From Phaeoceros laevis (Eukaryota > Anthocerotophyta > Anthocerotopsida > Notothyladales), in contig JBNGIQ010007829.1 of NCBI GenBank assembly GCA_049999765.1, positions 17,095 to 37,376 of the forward strand: a stretch of DNA of 20,282 nucleotides, written 5' to 3'. Below the pieces are notes generated by a model that worked only from the letters and a program-made list of their open reading frames with translations, had not been told where the DNA came from and searched no databases. The position numbers were made by a program, and so were the translations under genes. Positions 1-9,567 of the stretch are shown piece by piece. Positions within the stretch are counted from its first letter, which is position 1, and each line of letters begins with the position of its first letter.

Positions 1-325
1 GTTAGTAAATACTTATTAATAAGTACTAAGTATTTATTAATTGGGCTTATAATATTATAAAATACTTGAAAAATACGTTTGATACCTATCCGCAAAAAAA
101 CTCCCATTTACAAAAAAACTCCCATTTACAAAAAAAACGCCCGGGGCACTATGTGTACAAGTAACCTTGAAATATACTTCTCTTCTTCATTGAGAAGCTA
201 AGCTGTTCTATAGTTCTCTTCTTCATTGAGAAGCTAAGCTGTTCTCTTCTTCATTAATAAGCTTAGCTTTAGCTTCTCAGGTTACACATCAAACGCCTGC
301 CTGCACGTTAGTGCGGGCCTCTACA

Positions 326-375
326 CTAGTTTTGAATATAAATTAATAGTCTAGTTTTGAATATAAATTAATAGT
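326..375. repeat. Perfect 25-bp tandem duplication
   Basis: Two identical AT-rich 25-bp units beginning CTAGTTTTGAATATAAATTA lie head-to-tail with no spacer. Perfect identity points to a recent slippage or duplication event. No coding or regulatory role is evident. Confidence 0.9.
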
Positions 376-457
376 TTGTGCCTCCTGAATTAACAGCTCA
401 AATCTTGAATTATGATCCTGCTGAACCAATAGCTCACATACTGCCTACGAGGAGCTC

Positions 458-603
458 CATCATGCTGCCTATCTCTTACTCTTAGATCTCAAGAGGGGTA
501 CTTATCTCTTACATCTCAAGAGGGGTATGGCAGTTCAAGGCATTTACATCATGCTGCCTATCTCTTACATCTCAAGAGGGGTATGGCAGTTCAAGGCATT
601 TAC
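458..603. repeat. 45-bp direct repeat (two full copies plus a partial one)
   Basis: The unit starts TATCTCTTACATCTCAAGAG and ends in CATTTAC. It occurs at 503-547 and again at 559-603 with no difference seen. A variant of the first part lies at 469-500, and the flanking CATCATGCTGCC is duplicated too (458 and 547). This indicates nested local duplication. Confidence 0.85.
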
Positions 604-711
604 TCGGTATTCAGGAAAGAGGGTAAATCAGGAAAGAGGGAGTTGCATCCGCTTGGGCTTTTGTCGCCCAGTCTGGACGATTGAGGGATGCCCTGCTCTT
701 TGACAGACCCC

Positions 712-1983
712 CTAGCTGTGATTCAGATAAAGAGTGGGCCTGGGCTCGACAACATGGAAGTCCCTCACGTACCAGCCATCGTGCAGGATGACTCGCCACG
801 ATCGTTGCACAATGTGGTAGGCAACCAGATGGGTCTGGCCTTCAGAGGCCAGGTTGAGGAAGATGGTGCTGCCAGCAACCTTCATGTCCTTGAGCAGGTA
901 GTGGAACGAGAGACCTGGTTCATTTGCCGCAAATGAGACCTTCATCTGTGCCAGAACCTCATCAGGCATCACAGCAATCAGCTCCCATTGCTCCCTACCT
1001 GAGTCCAGCATCCAGATGCGGCAGACAAATTGTCCCACCTCACCACCCACTTGCTCCCTCTCCACCCAGACCACTCTTCCCTGGAACTCTCCTAGATGCA
1101 CATTCTCTACAAAGTAGACGGAGGGAAGACGGCGAAGCCTCCCCAGCTCACTTCCATCCTCTAAGTCAAGGAGTACCATCGCCGGGTTCTCACTCCCAAC
1201 CAGGGTGTACATCACATCGTTGCAGACGACATGGCGCTTGTGCCGGGTTCTAAATGCAACTCCTAGTTCACGAAAGGTGAAGCTCCAAGAAGAGGTGGTG
1301 CTCGAATAGACACTCAAGCTGGTAGGTATATCCGCCGCCTCGGTGACAACAATCACTTTGAAGCTCTTCTTGTCCGCCACCACCATGACCTGCCACCTGA
1401 GCTCTGACAGCACCAGATACGTCCACTTCTGCCACTCCAGCTCCGGCAGCTCCCGCCACGTCTGGTTCAGCGGGTTCATCAGACAGACGCAGAGCTTCCT
1501 GAAACCCCAGTGCTGCTGGCTGGCAATGCACACCAGACCGCACTGCGTAACTACCCGCAGGGACCCGTCGTGCCATCTCCGGAACTGCTCCGGAATGGAT
1601 GCCACGCTGACTACATGGTGAGGCCAGTCAAGCGCAGGTGTAGGCGGAGGCCGACTCCTGTCAGAGCGTTGCATCAAGCCATAGAGAGCAGGGCCCGGCT
1701 CGAAGACAAACAGCAGGCAGGTAGACGGAATGCTGCGGTTCACGAAATCCGGACTCGAGAGGAGAGAGCACCATCCTCTGCAGACGGCCCTAAACCGAGC
1801 CTGACTAGCGGCAGGGAGTCTCAGCAGCACCAACTCCAGCAGCACCACCGGCAGATTGCTCCACAGCGCTGAATCCAGCTTCAGATGCTCCAAGCCGCTT
1901 CCTCCACCGAAACATACTTCTTCGTCCACCTTGTGAAAGCTCAGTTGTCTCACCGGAGGGGGAGCCAAAGCCGCAAACGCCAT
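712..1983 (-). CDS. F-box protein with kelch-like/F-box-associated C-terminal region
   Basis: Single-exon gene, 423 aa, read from ATG at 1983 down to TAG at 712-714. Residues ~40-80 form an F-box: LWSNLP, then a Leu-rich helix (LELVLLRLP), then the RAVCRGW..LLSSPDF ending typical of plant F-box proteins. The remainder has beta-propeller-like strands such as NPLNQTWRELPEL (~170-182), SVYSSTTSSW (~224-233) and IWMLDSGREQWELI (~323-336), the pattern of plant F-box/kelch proteins. By family knowledge it would act as a substrate receptor in an SCF E3 ubiquitin ligase: the F-box binds a SKP1-like adaptor and the C-terminal region binds the target. The target cannot be read from sequence. The start has G at -3 and G at +4, a good plant context. 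Plus-strand open frames over this gene are shadows. The gene is divergent to the RWD gene on its right. Confidence 0.88.
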   Translation of the reverse strand: MAFAALAPPPVRQLSFHKVDEEVCFGGGSGLEHLKLDSALWSNLPVVLLELVLLRLPAASQARFRAVCRGWCSLLSSPDFVNRSIPSTCLLFVFEPGPALYGLMQRSDRSRPPPTPALDWPHHVVSVASIPEQFRRWHDGSLRVVTQCGLVCIASQQHWGFRKLCVCLMNPLNQTWRELPELEWQKWTYLVLSELRWQVMVVADKKSFKVIVVTEAADIPTSLSVYSSTTSSWSFTFRELGVAFRTRHKRHVVCNDVMYTLVGSENPAMVLLDLEDGSELGRLRRLPSVYFVENVHLGEFQGRVVWVEREQVGGEVGQFVCRIWMLDSGREQWELIAVMPDEVLAQMKVSFAANEPGLSFHYLLKDMKVAGSTIFLNLASEGQTHLVAYHIVQRSWRVILHDGWYVRDFHVVEPRPTLYLNHS

Positions 1984-2479
1984 ATCCTCCTCGATGTCCC
2001 TCCTTGCAAGCAGTGCGCACTCAATTCGCTGCCAAACCTAAGTTGAACAACCCTTCGCCTTTCGATCTCGCCAGAGGCACCGACCAGACCGATTTTGTAG
2101 ATCGGCAGGTAGGAATACGCTGCACTTCCTGCATGTCAGGGGCGCCGGATGCCGCCGACAATTTCGACTGAAAGAAAGCACCATCAGTTGCCCCTAGACG
2201 TGTTATCTTCGTCCTAGCCTAACCGCAACTCAACCACCGGGTGGCTGGGACGGTCGTTACCCGGACACGTTCAGTCTACCTACCAGAAGACACTTGGCTG
2301 TTCAAATGTTCACGTTCAGTCTCGGGAGTGGATCACGGTCATGCAGGCATTGCTAACCTCAGCTCAAGTGAGCGCTTGCGAGAACTTCCAGAAGCTCGGG
2401 CACAGCAGATTTGTGTTATGTGGCAAGGGATGCTGCGACTTGGCCTGCATTTAGCTGGAGATGCCTGCTGCCTTGCTGG
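1984..2479. promoter_or_regulatory. Shared upstream region of the divergent F-box and RWD genes
   Basis: About 500 bp between two genes transcribed away from each other. It should hold both 5' UTRs and both promoters. I see no clear TATA box on either strand. Short open frames here start at non-ATG codons or end quickly and do not look coding. The function is inferred from position only. Confidence 0.45.
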
Positions 2480-3706
2480 ATGCCAACCTACTGTTCATCT
2501 CTTGACTTCGAGGGGGGAATGATCAAGGTGGCCGTGCAACAGATGCTGCGTGCCACAGATTGCAATTTGTGTCGAAAATGCTTTGAGCTGAAGGTTGCTC
2601 GCCTGAGATGGCGAGGTTGCAATCGAGGTAGCCGGACTTTGGGGAGCAAGTATCACAAGTTGGGTGTAGGCGAAGCGAGCCCTGCGCAACTGTCAAGGGA
2701 GGGAGCCCGACAACTCATGGTCTTGGGCAGGGTTAAGCGCCAAGATGTTTTGTCTTCTCCATCACGAGGGATCAACACCGGAGGGGCAGGACGATATGGA
2801 GGTCGAGAAGGTAACGGAGGGCAAGAGGAGGAAGCGGGCGTCCCCTTGCTGCGAGGCTGCATTCGTCGGCAACTGGAGGAGATGGATGCCGTTCGGGCTG
2901 CCTATCCTGAGGCCTTCTGGATGAGTGACGAGGAGAGCAATTCTGCGCTTGACATGTTGGAAGTGTTGGACAGGCAGGAGGCAAGTCCTCCCCCCGACCT
3001 AAGGCTGTGCTTCTCGGTGCACCTTGTAGGCCCGCAAGTAGGTGCCTGCGGACATGTGAGCGTCGCGGTGACCTTTCCCCCGCGTTACCCTGTGCGGGAG
3101 GCAGCCATTGTGAGATTGGAATGCGGAAGCGGCATTTCCGAACACCAGCATGAAATGATGAGCTCAGGGTCGCAAGCTGCTGCAAATGACCTGCTTGGCT
3201 CGGAATCTGTGCTTCACGTGCTGCAGAGAGTGCAGGAGCTTGCGGGCTGTCTGGAGGAAGAGGCGGATTGCCGGGAGTTCATGTCCTCTCAAACGGAGGC
3301 TAGGGTTTTGTCCAGGGATTCTCGCTTTCTGCAACGAAGAGCGGTCTGGTTTCATCATATTCGGTCACCTTTTAAGAAGAGATGCATCAAGGAGTGGAGC
3401 GAGAGTCTGGACATTGGGGGATACGTGAAAGTGGGCCGTCCAGGGGTTCTAATCTTCGAGGGAGCGTCAGAGAATGTCCACGAGTACATGAAACGAATCC
3501 GGAAACTCAAATGGCAGGCTATGGAACTGCGAGGAGTGGAACAGGAAGAGCCCACACAGGGTCAGGATCTGGACGAACTACGAAGGTTTCCTGTGGGAGT
3601 AAAACAGCTTCCAGATGAGGCCTTGAATGAGCTGCGTATCAAGTGCTGTGAAGAAAATTTGGAGCACCTCTTCCTTCTTGCTTTGCGCGTGCGAACACAA
3701 GGATAA
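2480..3706 (+). CDS. RWD domain-containing protein 2-like (RWD + DUF1115)
   Basis: The frame is open from 2372 to TAA at 3704-3706. The first in-frame ATG is at 2480 (408 aa); a better-context ATG lies at 2519 and another at 2717, so the N terminus is uncertain. An apparent upstream start at 2411 is TTG and is not accepted. Numbering from 2480: an RWD fold at ~126-267 opens with RRQLEEMDAVRAAYPE and carries the FPPRYP turn. A C-terminal DUF1115 block (~285-405) has the signature VWFHHIRSPFKKR, then a GRPGVLIFEG stretch and RIRKLKW. This order matches the RWDD2 family. DUF1115 is also found at the C terminus of the PRP3 splicing factor, so a protein- or RNA-interaction role is possible, but the function is not known. 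The ~115 residues before the RWD domain are basic or low-complexity and may be partly 5' UTR or hide a spliced leader. Confidence 0.75.
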   Translation: MPTYCSSLDFEGGMIKVAVQQMLRATDCNLCRKCFELKVARLRWRGCNRGSRTLGSKYHKLGVGEASPAQLSREGARQLMVLGRVKRQDVLSSPSRGINTGGAGRYGGREGNGGQEEEAGVPLLRGCIRRQLEEMDAVRAAYPEAFWMSDEESNSALDMLEVLDRQEASPPPDLRLCFSVHLVGPQVGACGHVSVAVTFPPRYPVREAAIVRLECGSGISEHQHEMMSSGSQAAANDLLGSESVLHVLQRVQELAGCLEEEADCREFMSSQTEARVLSRDSRFLQRRAVWFHHIRSPFKKRCIKEWSESLDIGGYVKVGRPGVLIFEGASENVHEYMKRIRKLKWQAMELRGVEQEEPTQGQDLDELRRFPVGVKQLPDEALNELRIKCCEENLEHLFLLALRVRTQG

Positions 3707-4864
3707 GATGTTGCCGACTTTCTTCGAGCTACATAGAACTGGTGCTGGAACGTGTGGCCTGACTTGCTCCTTCGCTGATGTTATCACCCAAGGAGTTTCA
3801 TCATTAATCATCATCACCATCACGCAGGTATGTAGTTCTGAGCTGCTTTGGGCTTGAGCATTGTGCATCATGGCTTCTGTTGCTGGTTGTAGTGTGGTAG
3901 CCACGCATACGTTTCGAAACTGCGTAGTGTTTCTTGGTTGTCGTGAGCGGACCCGTTGTTGCGCTGGCAGATGTCAATGCATTCCGTGGACGGTCAGCAC
4001 GCTACGCACGGTGAAGCGAGACCGTGGACACTCTCTCTGTCTTTTGTATGAACTAGACCTTGTTCATGCTGGACAACACCGCAGCTATGTGATTTTAGCC
4101 GTCAAATTGTAATGCGCATGTGTTGGACATATCAGATAATGGACACACGCACACACACGGCGGCAAAGAGATAGTAATGTGTGGCTTACATACGACTAGA
4201 AAGTTGTAGTCAAAAACCTACCCATAAGTACTCTAGATGGTAGGCTGTTTCACTAAGAACTTCATAAAGATGTAAGGAGATAGGGAATCACTGTCCTTCA
4301 TACTGCGCAGCCTCACCTTCCTCACGCCGCAACCCAACTGCATAGCCCGCTTCACTTTGCAGGCCATACATGACACCTTCAAGAGTACTACGATGATCCT
4401 TGAAGACAACACAATCGTAAGACATCCCAATTAGAAGACAACCCAAGATACACCTGCTGGTCCGTGGAGTAAGGCTTCTAGTCAATTCAGAGGAGCTGAT
4501 GCGAAGTCCCCCTTGCCCAGAAAAAGACTAGTCATCACCAGCCACAACGGTACCTTCATGCAGTGTACAGAAAGGCTGGCTGTATTCAACAAGACTGCTG
4601 AGATCACTCTGGCTATGTGTCTTCTGACACAGGCCGCAGCGGCGGGAAGACTTTCGAGAAAGACATGTTTCTTCAACCACCCTCACAAAGACTTATGACT
4701 GGCCCGGACCTTTTCTTCTATTTACACTTCGCAGTGCGGAGCATTGTGAAGGGACTGCAAAAGGTGCTTTGATGTCACCACTGCAACTTCTGCTCTGTCT
4801 GACTCCGGTTCACCGCAACAACCAACCACTGAGCTCGATGGCCGACCTAAATCTATTACCTGAA
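3707..4864. other. Intergenic region between convergent genes
   Basis: This holds the 3' ends of the RWD gene (from the left) and of the minus-strand membrane-protein gene (from the right). A small CA-rich tract lies near 4142-4160. An open minus-strand stretch at 4288-4485 reads in a protein-like way (for example YDCVVFKDHRSTLEG). I could not connect it to a gene by good splice sites or family resemblance. Nothing else supported was seen. Confidence 0.5.
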
Positions 4865-6717
4865 TTAGTCATGTTTCTTCTGGTTCTGCTCGTCACTCCC
4901 ATCTTCGCCTTGGAAGTTCCCTAACTTCCTATCCCACTCCCGTAACTCGGTTTTTGGCCAGTCATGGATTTCCTTCTCTGCGACCCTCTCCTCTTCGGAT
5001 TTTTCCTCTGCAGGTCTGTCGCTTCCAACCTGCTTTACCCAAGCATGACATTGGTATGCATGTGTGGGCCACGGCAATCAAAGGAGTTCGACAAGTGCAC
5101 AGAACACTTCTACTTCAGACACGACAAAGATCACCTTTTCCCGACTAGCTTGTTTGAACTCCAAAAGCTTCTCCATCTTCCTCAAAAATGGTTTGATTGG
5201 AAGCTTGTCCACAACAGAAGGTCCAGATGTATTCTTCTCAGAACTGCTAGCTGATGAGTCTTCATTATCTGCAATCTCGATGCTTGCGTTGTTTGTATCA
5301 AGCTGGAATCAGATCATAGGTTTTGAGTCAGCAAGTGAACTACAACAAGGCAATGAGAGGGAACAGCAAATGCCACCGAACTCCAGCCATGTTGCCACAT
5401 GTTAGAAATGCAACACCTGCTACAACAATCTGGCAAGGGTCAGGGCAACAAGCATGGGCAAGGGCTGAATGTACCTGCACATGAACTATACATGCAGCAA
5501 GACTGACCAATGGTAGCCAGCTCTCATCGGGCGACAGAGAGAAGTCATTCCTGGCAATCATCACAGTGACAAACTATAAGCAGAAGAGAAGGAGACTGCA
5601 TTTACAATCAGGTGACGGTTAGATTCTCAACGAGTTCGCCGACTTCCTCTTCCATACACTAAACAGAAGATCCTATGCTGCCACGTCTGCTAAAAGGTTA
5701 TAGAGAAGATATCATACTTTAGATAAGGTGCAGCATACACAATGGCGTATACCAAGTAACGAGTCCTCCTTGTGTCCAGCCAAGCAAACACCCAGGCCTG
5801 TGTAGAGAAACATAAGAGGAAGATGAGCAACACGGCCGTAACAACAACCCCACAAGAATCGTTGGCAACACAACGCCAGAAAAACGCCTATACATATGCA
5901 GCAGTGTTGTAAACAGCAATCCACCTGCCTGGCATGTGGATGCACGTGCAAAAATGTATTCCCATGCCTGTGCCTCTCACCGTCCACTCTAGACATTGCA
6001 AGCTCGTCAGGAAACGCCACACTTCCCGCTGATTGCACATTCTACACCCCAAGATATCTCAACACAGCTTGGTCAAGATCCATTTACCAACCAGTTGAAG
6101 AAAGGTATGAAGCTAATGATTCCCATTGCTGCCGAACGGATGTCGTCAGCACCACCAAATGCATCCTTGTCATCTCCAGCACTGTTGTCTATTCCGCCAG
6201 GCGGAAGGACAAGGCTGCTTGCCACGCAGACCCCAATAGCTATAGCAAAAGGAATATCATCTTCCAGCAAAGCTTTGCAGTTCGTCATCTGCCGTGGACT
6301 CAGCTGTTCTTCACCAACAAAAGAAATTTCCCTGCTCAGCAACCATGCCAATCCCTTCCTCTCCTAGAAATACAAAGCAGAACGGATGCCTACAGACCCT
6401 TTCTCCCCGCAACCTAACCCTCCAGCAGAGGGGAGACGCTCTCACGTCCTTCCACCGAGATGGCCCTGGGATCTTGCCTGCACCAAGAACAGAACATCAT
6501 TCAACCAGCTGAGCACAAGTACATGGAGTATGACTTCGCATTTTGTCCAATTCGGCAATTCCATGTTGAAAATGAGACAGTCCCCATAACGATTGCACCA
6601 GGCCACGCAGACGGATTGCTAAGAACAAGTAGCAAGGTAGCAGTACTAACCAGGACTAACAAGGGAGGCGATCCGTGCGCAATCAGGGGCCAGGCGTATC
6701 AGATTGACATGCGCCAT
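4865..6717 (-). CDS. Four-helix membrane protein, probably plastid-targeted, spliced (six exons)
   Basis: Rebuilt by reading splice sites on the minus strand. Exons: 6717-6661 (tentative start, context GCCATGG), 6363-6088, 5797-5718, 5550-5475, 5302-5135 and 5029-4865 (stop). Introns are GT-AG (GTTAGT/TTTCTAG, GTAAAT/CACAG, GTATGA/GCCAG, GTACAT/TCCAG, GTGATC/AGCAG) and all phases agree. The product is about 273 aa. Helices: IPFAIAIGVCVASSLVLPP (~55-73); MGIISFIPFFNWL|AWVFAWLDT (~99-120, across a splice); YLVYAIVYAAPYL (~125-137); ESWLPLVSLAACIVHVQL (~147-164). A hydrophilic, acidic tail of ~110 residues follows, ending with an ELREWDRKLGNF motif. I recall similar sequences as uncharacterised plant proteins, probably in plastid membranes, but give no symbol. 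No catalytic residues are recognised. The core exons 2-4 are convincing; exon 1 is the weakest part. Confidence 0.7.
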
Positions 6718-7218
6718 GGCTGCTCCCTGTAGAACTCTCCTTCCACCGCGATTTGTAACCTTGTTTCAAGAAAGATATCGACACCCGGCAGTGTTTACAC
6801 TGTTTACGTAAACTGTGAATAAATTGCCTTAAATACGTGTTGCCTACGGATTCGCACATCCGAGCGCATATAGCTGACTCCGCGACAACGTGCATGCTGG
6901 CCTGGAAATGTCTCAAAGATAAGCCACCTGAAGGAGTGCAGTGTACCTTGCGCTCCAGTAGTTCCGACATTGTGCGTGCCCGGTTTTGGTGAATGCTGCC
7001 AACGTCGGACCGGTTGCTTGCAAGCAGCCTAATGACTGGATTGATGGACGTCTCGACCTGCAATTGCGCTAGCCGTAGCGCGTGAGGAGTTCAGGATGCT
7101 CAGCGCCAAGGATCGATGGAAGTTGATGAAATCCTTTGGAGCTCCGAGTGTGGTCTAAGCAGAGGTCTGACAAGCGGAATTACTGAGGTGGCATCGGCGG
7201 GTGTGTGGAGCCTTCAGT
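6718..7218. promoter_or_regulatory. Shared upstream region of the membrane-protein and LETM1-like genes
   Basis: About 500 bp between divergent starts. It carries a perfect 12-bp palindrome, GTTTACGTAAAC at 6802-6813, next to an AATAAA-containing AT-rich stretch (6818-6823). An alternative first exon for the minus gene could lie here: ATG near 6972, donor AAG|GTACAC, coding only MSELLERK. No clear TATA box is seen. The promoter role is inferred from gene orientation. Confidence 0.4.
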
Positions 7219-9567
7219 ATGGCAGTGTCTGTTCTATCAGCTGCCTTACCCTGTCCCTCTGAGCGCAGCTTGGGGAGAGGAGCAGCATTCCAAGGAAGGC
7301 CGCAGGATCATGTGCTGCTGATCTTCTCCCCCTCCTGCCACGTTGGCCCCGTTCTCGGACTTGTTAGGAGAGGATGGTTGGCTGACCTTGTACAGTTTAA
7401 TTCGTCCCCGGCTGTATCCTCTTCACCTTGGAGCTCATCCTTACCAGGTTCGTTGGCCTCCAGCCTGTCAGTTTATCCCCTGTCTGTAGGTTGCCCTCGG
7501 CCTCGGAGGCAGGGTGGCTTTTCTTGGAAAGGACCAGAGGTTGAACGGTGTTGGAATGGCACTGCTGTTGGAAGGGACAGCGAGTTAGACCTTGTCGCGG
7601 AGTATGGTCCGCAGGATGAGGCCATATTGGAGACCAAGTCTCGGCTTCAGCGGCTCGAAGTGCTTGTGCTGCTGAGGAGACTTTACAGAGATGTGATAAG
7701 TTCGGAGAGGGTGCTTAGCACCCCTATCCCTAGGGTTGTTTCACCCGAAAATTCGCAAGACAAGGATGTTTTGAAGACCAGTGGCAGGAGGAGAAGAGAT
7801 TGGGTGCGTTGGGGTTGGAGGAACAGAAAAGGGGAGGAAGCTCAGCAGCTGTTTGTGGATAGTGGTGTAGAGGTGCTGGATTATGCAGAGGACATTCGAG
7901 ACTTGGCGGTGGCTCTGCAGAGGGATCTGCGCTGCGTGGATGGACTTCTGCATATCGTTTTCCAAGACCACCCTGGTGCCGAGACTGCTGTGGTGGATAC
8001 TGTTGGGAAGATCAGGGAAAGTCTTGAAGTGCTTGCAGACAAGGTGGAGAAATCGTTGTCTGAGGAGGAGAAAGCCAAAGCTCTGCAGAAGAAGGCACAG
8101 GAGCAACAGAGGGAGCGGGATGAGAATGTGCAGACAAGGGTGTTGAGGCGTTTAGAGACACTACCAGACACAAGTGCAGTGCTCGATCGGTTGATCAAGC
8201 GCGTGGCTACCGTTGCTTTCAACAAGGGCGAGAGTAAGAATGCTGGGGTTGATTTTCTGGCCATCCAGAAAACTGGGCAGAAGTTGTATCAGTTTCTAGG
8301 TGAGACTTGGAGCAGGCTGAATGGACTGCCTAGCCCCACAGCTGAGGTCCCGATCACCGCTCAGTTCCCTCGACCGGCTTCAACACGACCACAGCTAGAA
8401 GAGAAGAAGCTCGATCTTATATTGCAAGTGGAGGCTCTGGACAAAACACTAGGAGACAAAAGCAGAGGGAGGGAATCCAGGCTGCGGCAGAAGAATGTGC
8501 TGCAACGCACACGTGTTGCTAGTGAGATCCGGGGCTTGGATGATGAAGTGAATGAGTTGCGAAAGATACTGGCTGTAAGAACTTTGCAGCTGGAAATGCT
8601 TCTCGTGTACATGAACCTGGAAGAAGATGTGATGCAGATATCTGACGATGTCAGGACTGATGAGGAAGAAAGCCTACTGGTGGTAGAATTTGGTCTCCTG
8701 GATGCAGATCTAGCAAAGCTAAGGGTTGCAGTTGACAGCAGTGAAGCAGCTGTCATTCAGGATGAAGAGCTGGAGGATTTGGTTGCAGACGTTCTGGACC
8801 TAAAAAACAGACTAGGCATTGTAGAGGAGCCATCAATACCTCTTAAACAACGTTTGCAGCTGTCAGTAGTGGAGGCCCGGACAAAGTTGAAGGAGGGAGC
8901 CGGTTTCTACTGGCGGGGGCTGAGACTGCTAGGTGGAGACCTGGCATATTCTAGCCGCCTCTTCTGGGCAGCTGTAACAGGAACTACCTTGAAACCCAGG
9001 GAAGTGCAAACGGTCCGACGAACAGCTAGGGATGTTCTCACCATGGTTCCTTTTACCATCATACTGATCGCGCCACTCACCCCCGTGGGTCATGTTTTAG
9101 TGTTCTCCTTCATCCAGCGGTACTTCCCCAGTTTTTTTCCGAGCTCGTTCTCAACTAAGCGACAGGAGGTTATGAAACGATATGAGGTCATCCGGGAAGA
9201 GATGCAGCTGGCTGCCACTGAGCGTGAGAAAGAAGCAGCAGCTGCAATGGCAGCAGTTGCTGCCACAGAGACCTTTGAGGCTTCCGACGATGACATGGAA
9301 CCTCCTGTTGGTACTGCAGCCAATCCAGTTGCTCCTTCGTCAAGGTTGAGAAGGAGGGCCAGATCAGGTCAGTTGTTGATATTGCAAAGCCGCCTCCCCG
9401 AGCTGGCCGGCCAAATTGCAGGTCTGAAAGAGGAGGAAGTCATGTCTGGCGGAGTAAGGAGAAGCAAGGAATTGGCTGAGGCAGTTACAAGTAACAGCAG
9501 CTTTGGCTCTGGGAGCCAAGGAACTTTGGTGACACAGGCCGATGGCAACGACACAGAGTCAAGCTGA
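7219..9567 (+). CDS. LETM1-like membrane protein with putative plastid transit peptide
   Basis: Intronless, 782 aa from ATG at 7219. The frame is open from 7201, but its first codon there is GTG, so the ATG giving [10 protein letters not shown] is chosen. Residues 1-~100 are Ser/Pro/Arg-rich with few acids, as in plastid transit peptides. Helical, charged segments with coiled-coil character lie at ~279-310 and ~397-465. The LETM1-type core is at ~570-665: [14 protein letters not shown], then [15 protein letters not shown] (592 on), one hydrophobic helix at ~606-632 ([17 protein letters not shown]) and [11 protein letters not shown]. An Ala/Glu-rich coil and an acidic tail follow. Family knowledge: mitochondrial LETM1 works in K+/H+ or Ca2+/H+ exchange and membrane shape; plants also have longer LETM1-like proteins of unclear role, which this resembles. 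Single-exon structure at this length is notable. Organelle targeting is inferred from composition alone. Confidence 0.85.
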   Translation: MAVSVLSAALPCPSERSLGRGAAFQGRPQDHVLLIFSPSCHVGPVLGLVRRGWLADLVQFNSSPAVSSSPWSSSLPGSLASSLSVYPLSVGCPRPRRQGGFSWKGPEVERCWNGTAVGRDSELDLVAEYGPQDEAILETKSRLQRLEVLVLLRRLYRDVISSERVLSTPIPRVVSPENSQDKDVLKTSGRRRRDWVRWGWRNRKGEEAQQLFVDSGVEVLDYAEDIRDLAVALQRDLRCVDGLLHIVFQDHPGAETAVVDTVGKIRESLEVLADKVEKSLSEEEKAKALQKKAQEQQRERDENVQTRVLRRLETLPDTSAVLDRLIKRVATVAFNKGESKNAGVDFLAIQKTGQKLYQFLGETWSRLNGLPSPTAEVPITAQFPRPASTRPQLEEKKLDLILQVEALDKTLGDKSRGRESRLRQKNVLQRTRVASEIRGLDDEVNELRKILAVRTLQLEMLLVYMNLEEDVMQISDDVRTDEEESLLVVEFGLLDADLAKLRVAVDSSEAAVIQDEELEDLVADVLDLKNRLGIVEEPSIPLKQRLQLSVVEARTKLKEGAGFYWRGLRLLGGDLAYSSRLFWAAVTGTTLKPREVQTVRRTARDVLTMVPFTIILIAPLTPVGHVLVFSFIQRYFPSFFPSSFSTKRQEVMKRYEVIREEMQLAATEREKEAAAAMAAVAATETFEASDDDMEPPVGTAANPVAPSSRLRRRARSGQLLILQSRLPELAGQIAGLKEEEVMSGGVRRSKELAEAVTSNSSFGSGSQGTLVTQADGNDTESS

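Larger units (their letters stand above)
1..711. repeat. AT-rich repeat-bearing intergenic region
   Basis: No gene is visible. The stretch carries several independent short tandem or near-tandem repeats. There is a 16-bp perfect palindrome at 10-25, an 18-bp unit twice at 93-128 with a partial third copy, and a ~32-bp unit at 178-208 and 214-245 with a degenerate third copy at 242-268. A 25-bp unit is duplicated head-to-tail at 326-350 and 351-375. A 45-bp unit occurs at 503-547 and 559-603, with a partial related copy from 458. The right end should also contain the 3' UTR of the minus-strand F-box gene, but no clear AATAAA is seen on that strand. Confidence 0.75.

Noticed and set aside
924-1872. 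Plus-strand open frames of 92-120 codons opposite the F-box gene
   Set aside because: They are Ser/Pro/His-rich antisense shadows of a well-supported F-box reading frame, with no domain of their own.
2411-2413. Start of the RWD protein at 2411
   Set aside because: The codon is TTG. Nuclear plant genes rarely start there, and ATGs exist downstream in frame.
4288-4485. A minus-strand open frame with protein-like residues (YDCVVFKDHRSTLEG)
   Set aside because: It has no family match that I know and no strong acceptor linking it to the upstream gene. It could be 3' UTR of the membrane-protein gene.
5896-6417. A 173-codon plus-strand open frame
   Set aside because: It is Cys/Ser-rich with no motif and lies antisense to exons 2-3 of the spliced minus-strand membrane-protein gene.
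7201-7203. Start of the LETM1-like protein at 7201
   Set aside because: The codon is GTG. The ATG at 7219 gives a typical transit-peptide start ([10 protein letters not shown]).
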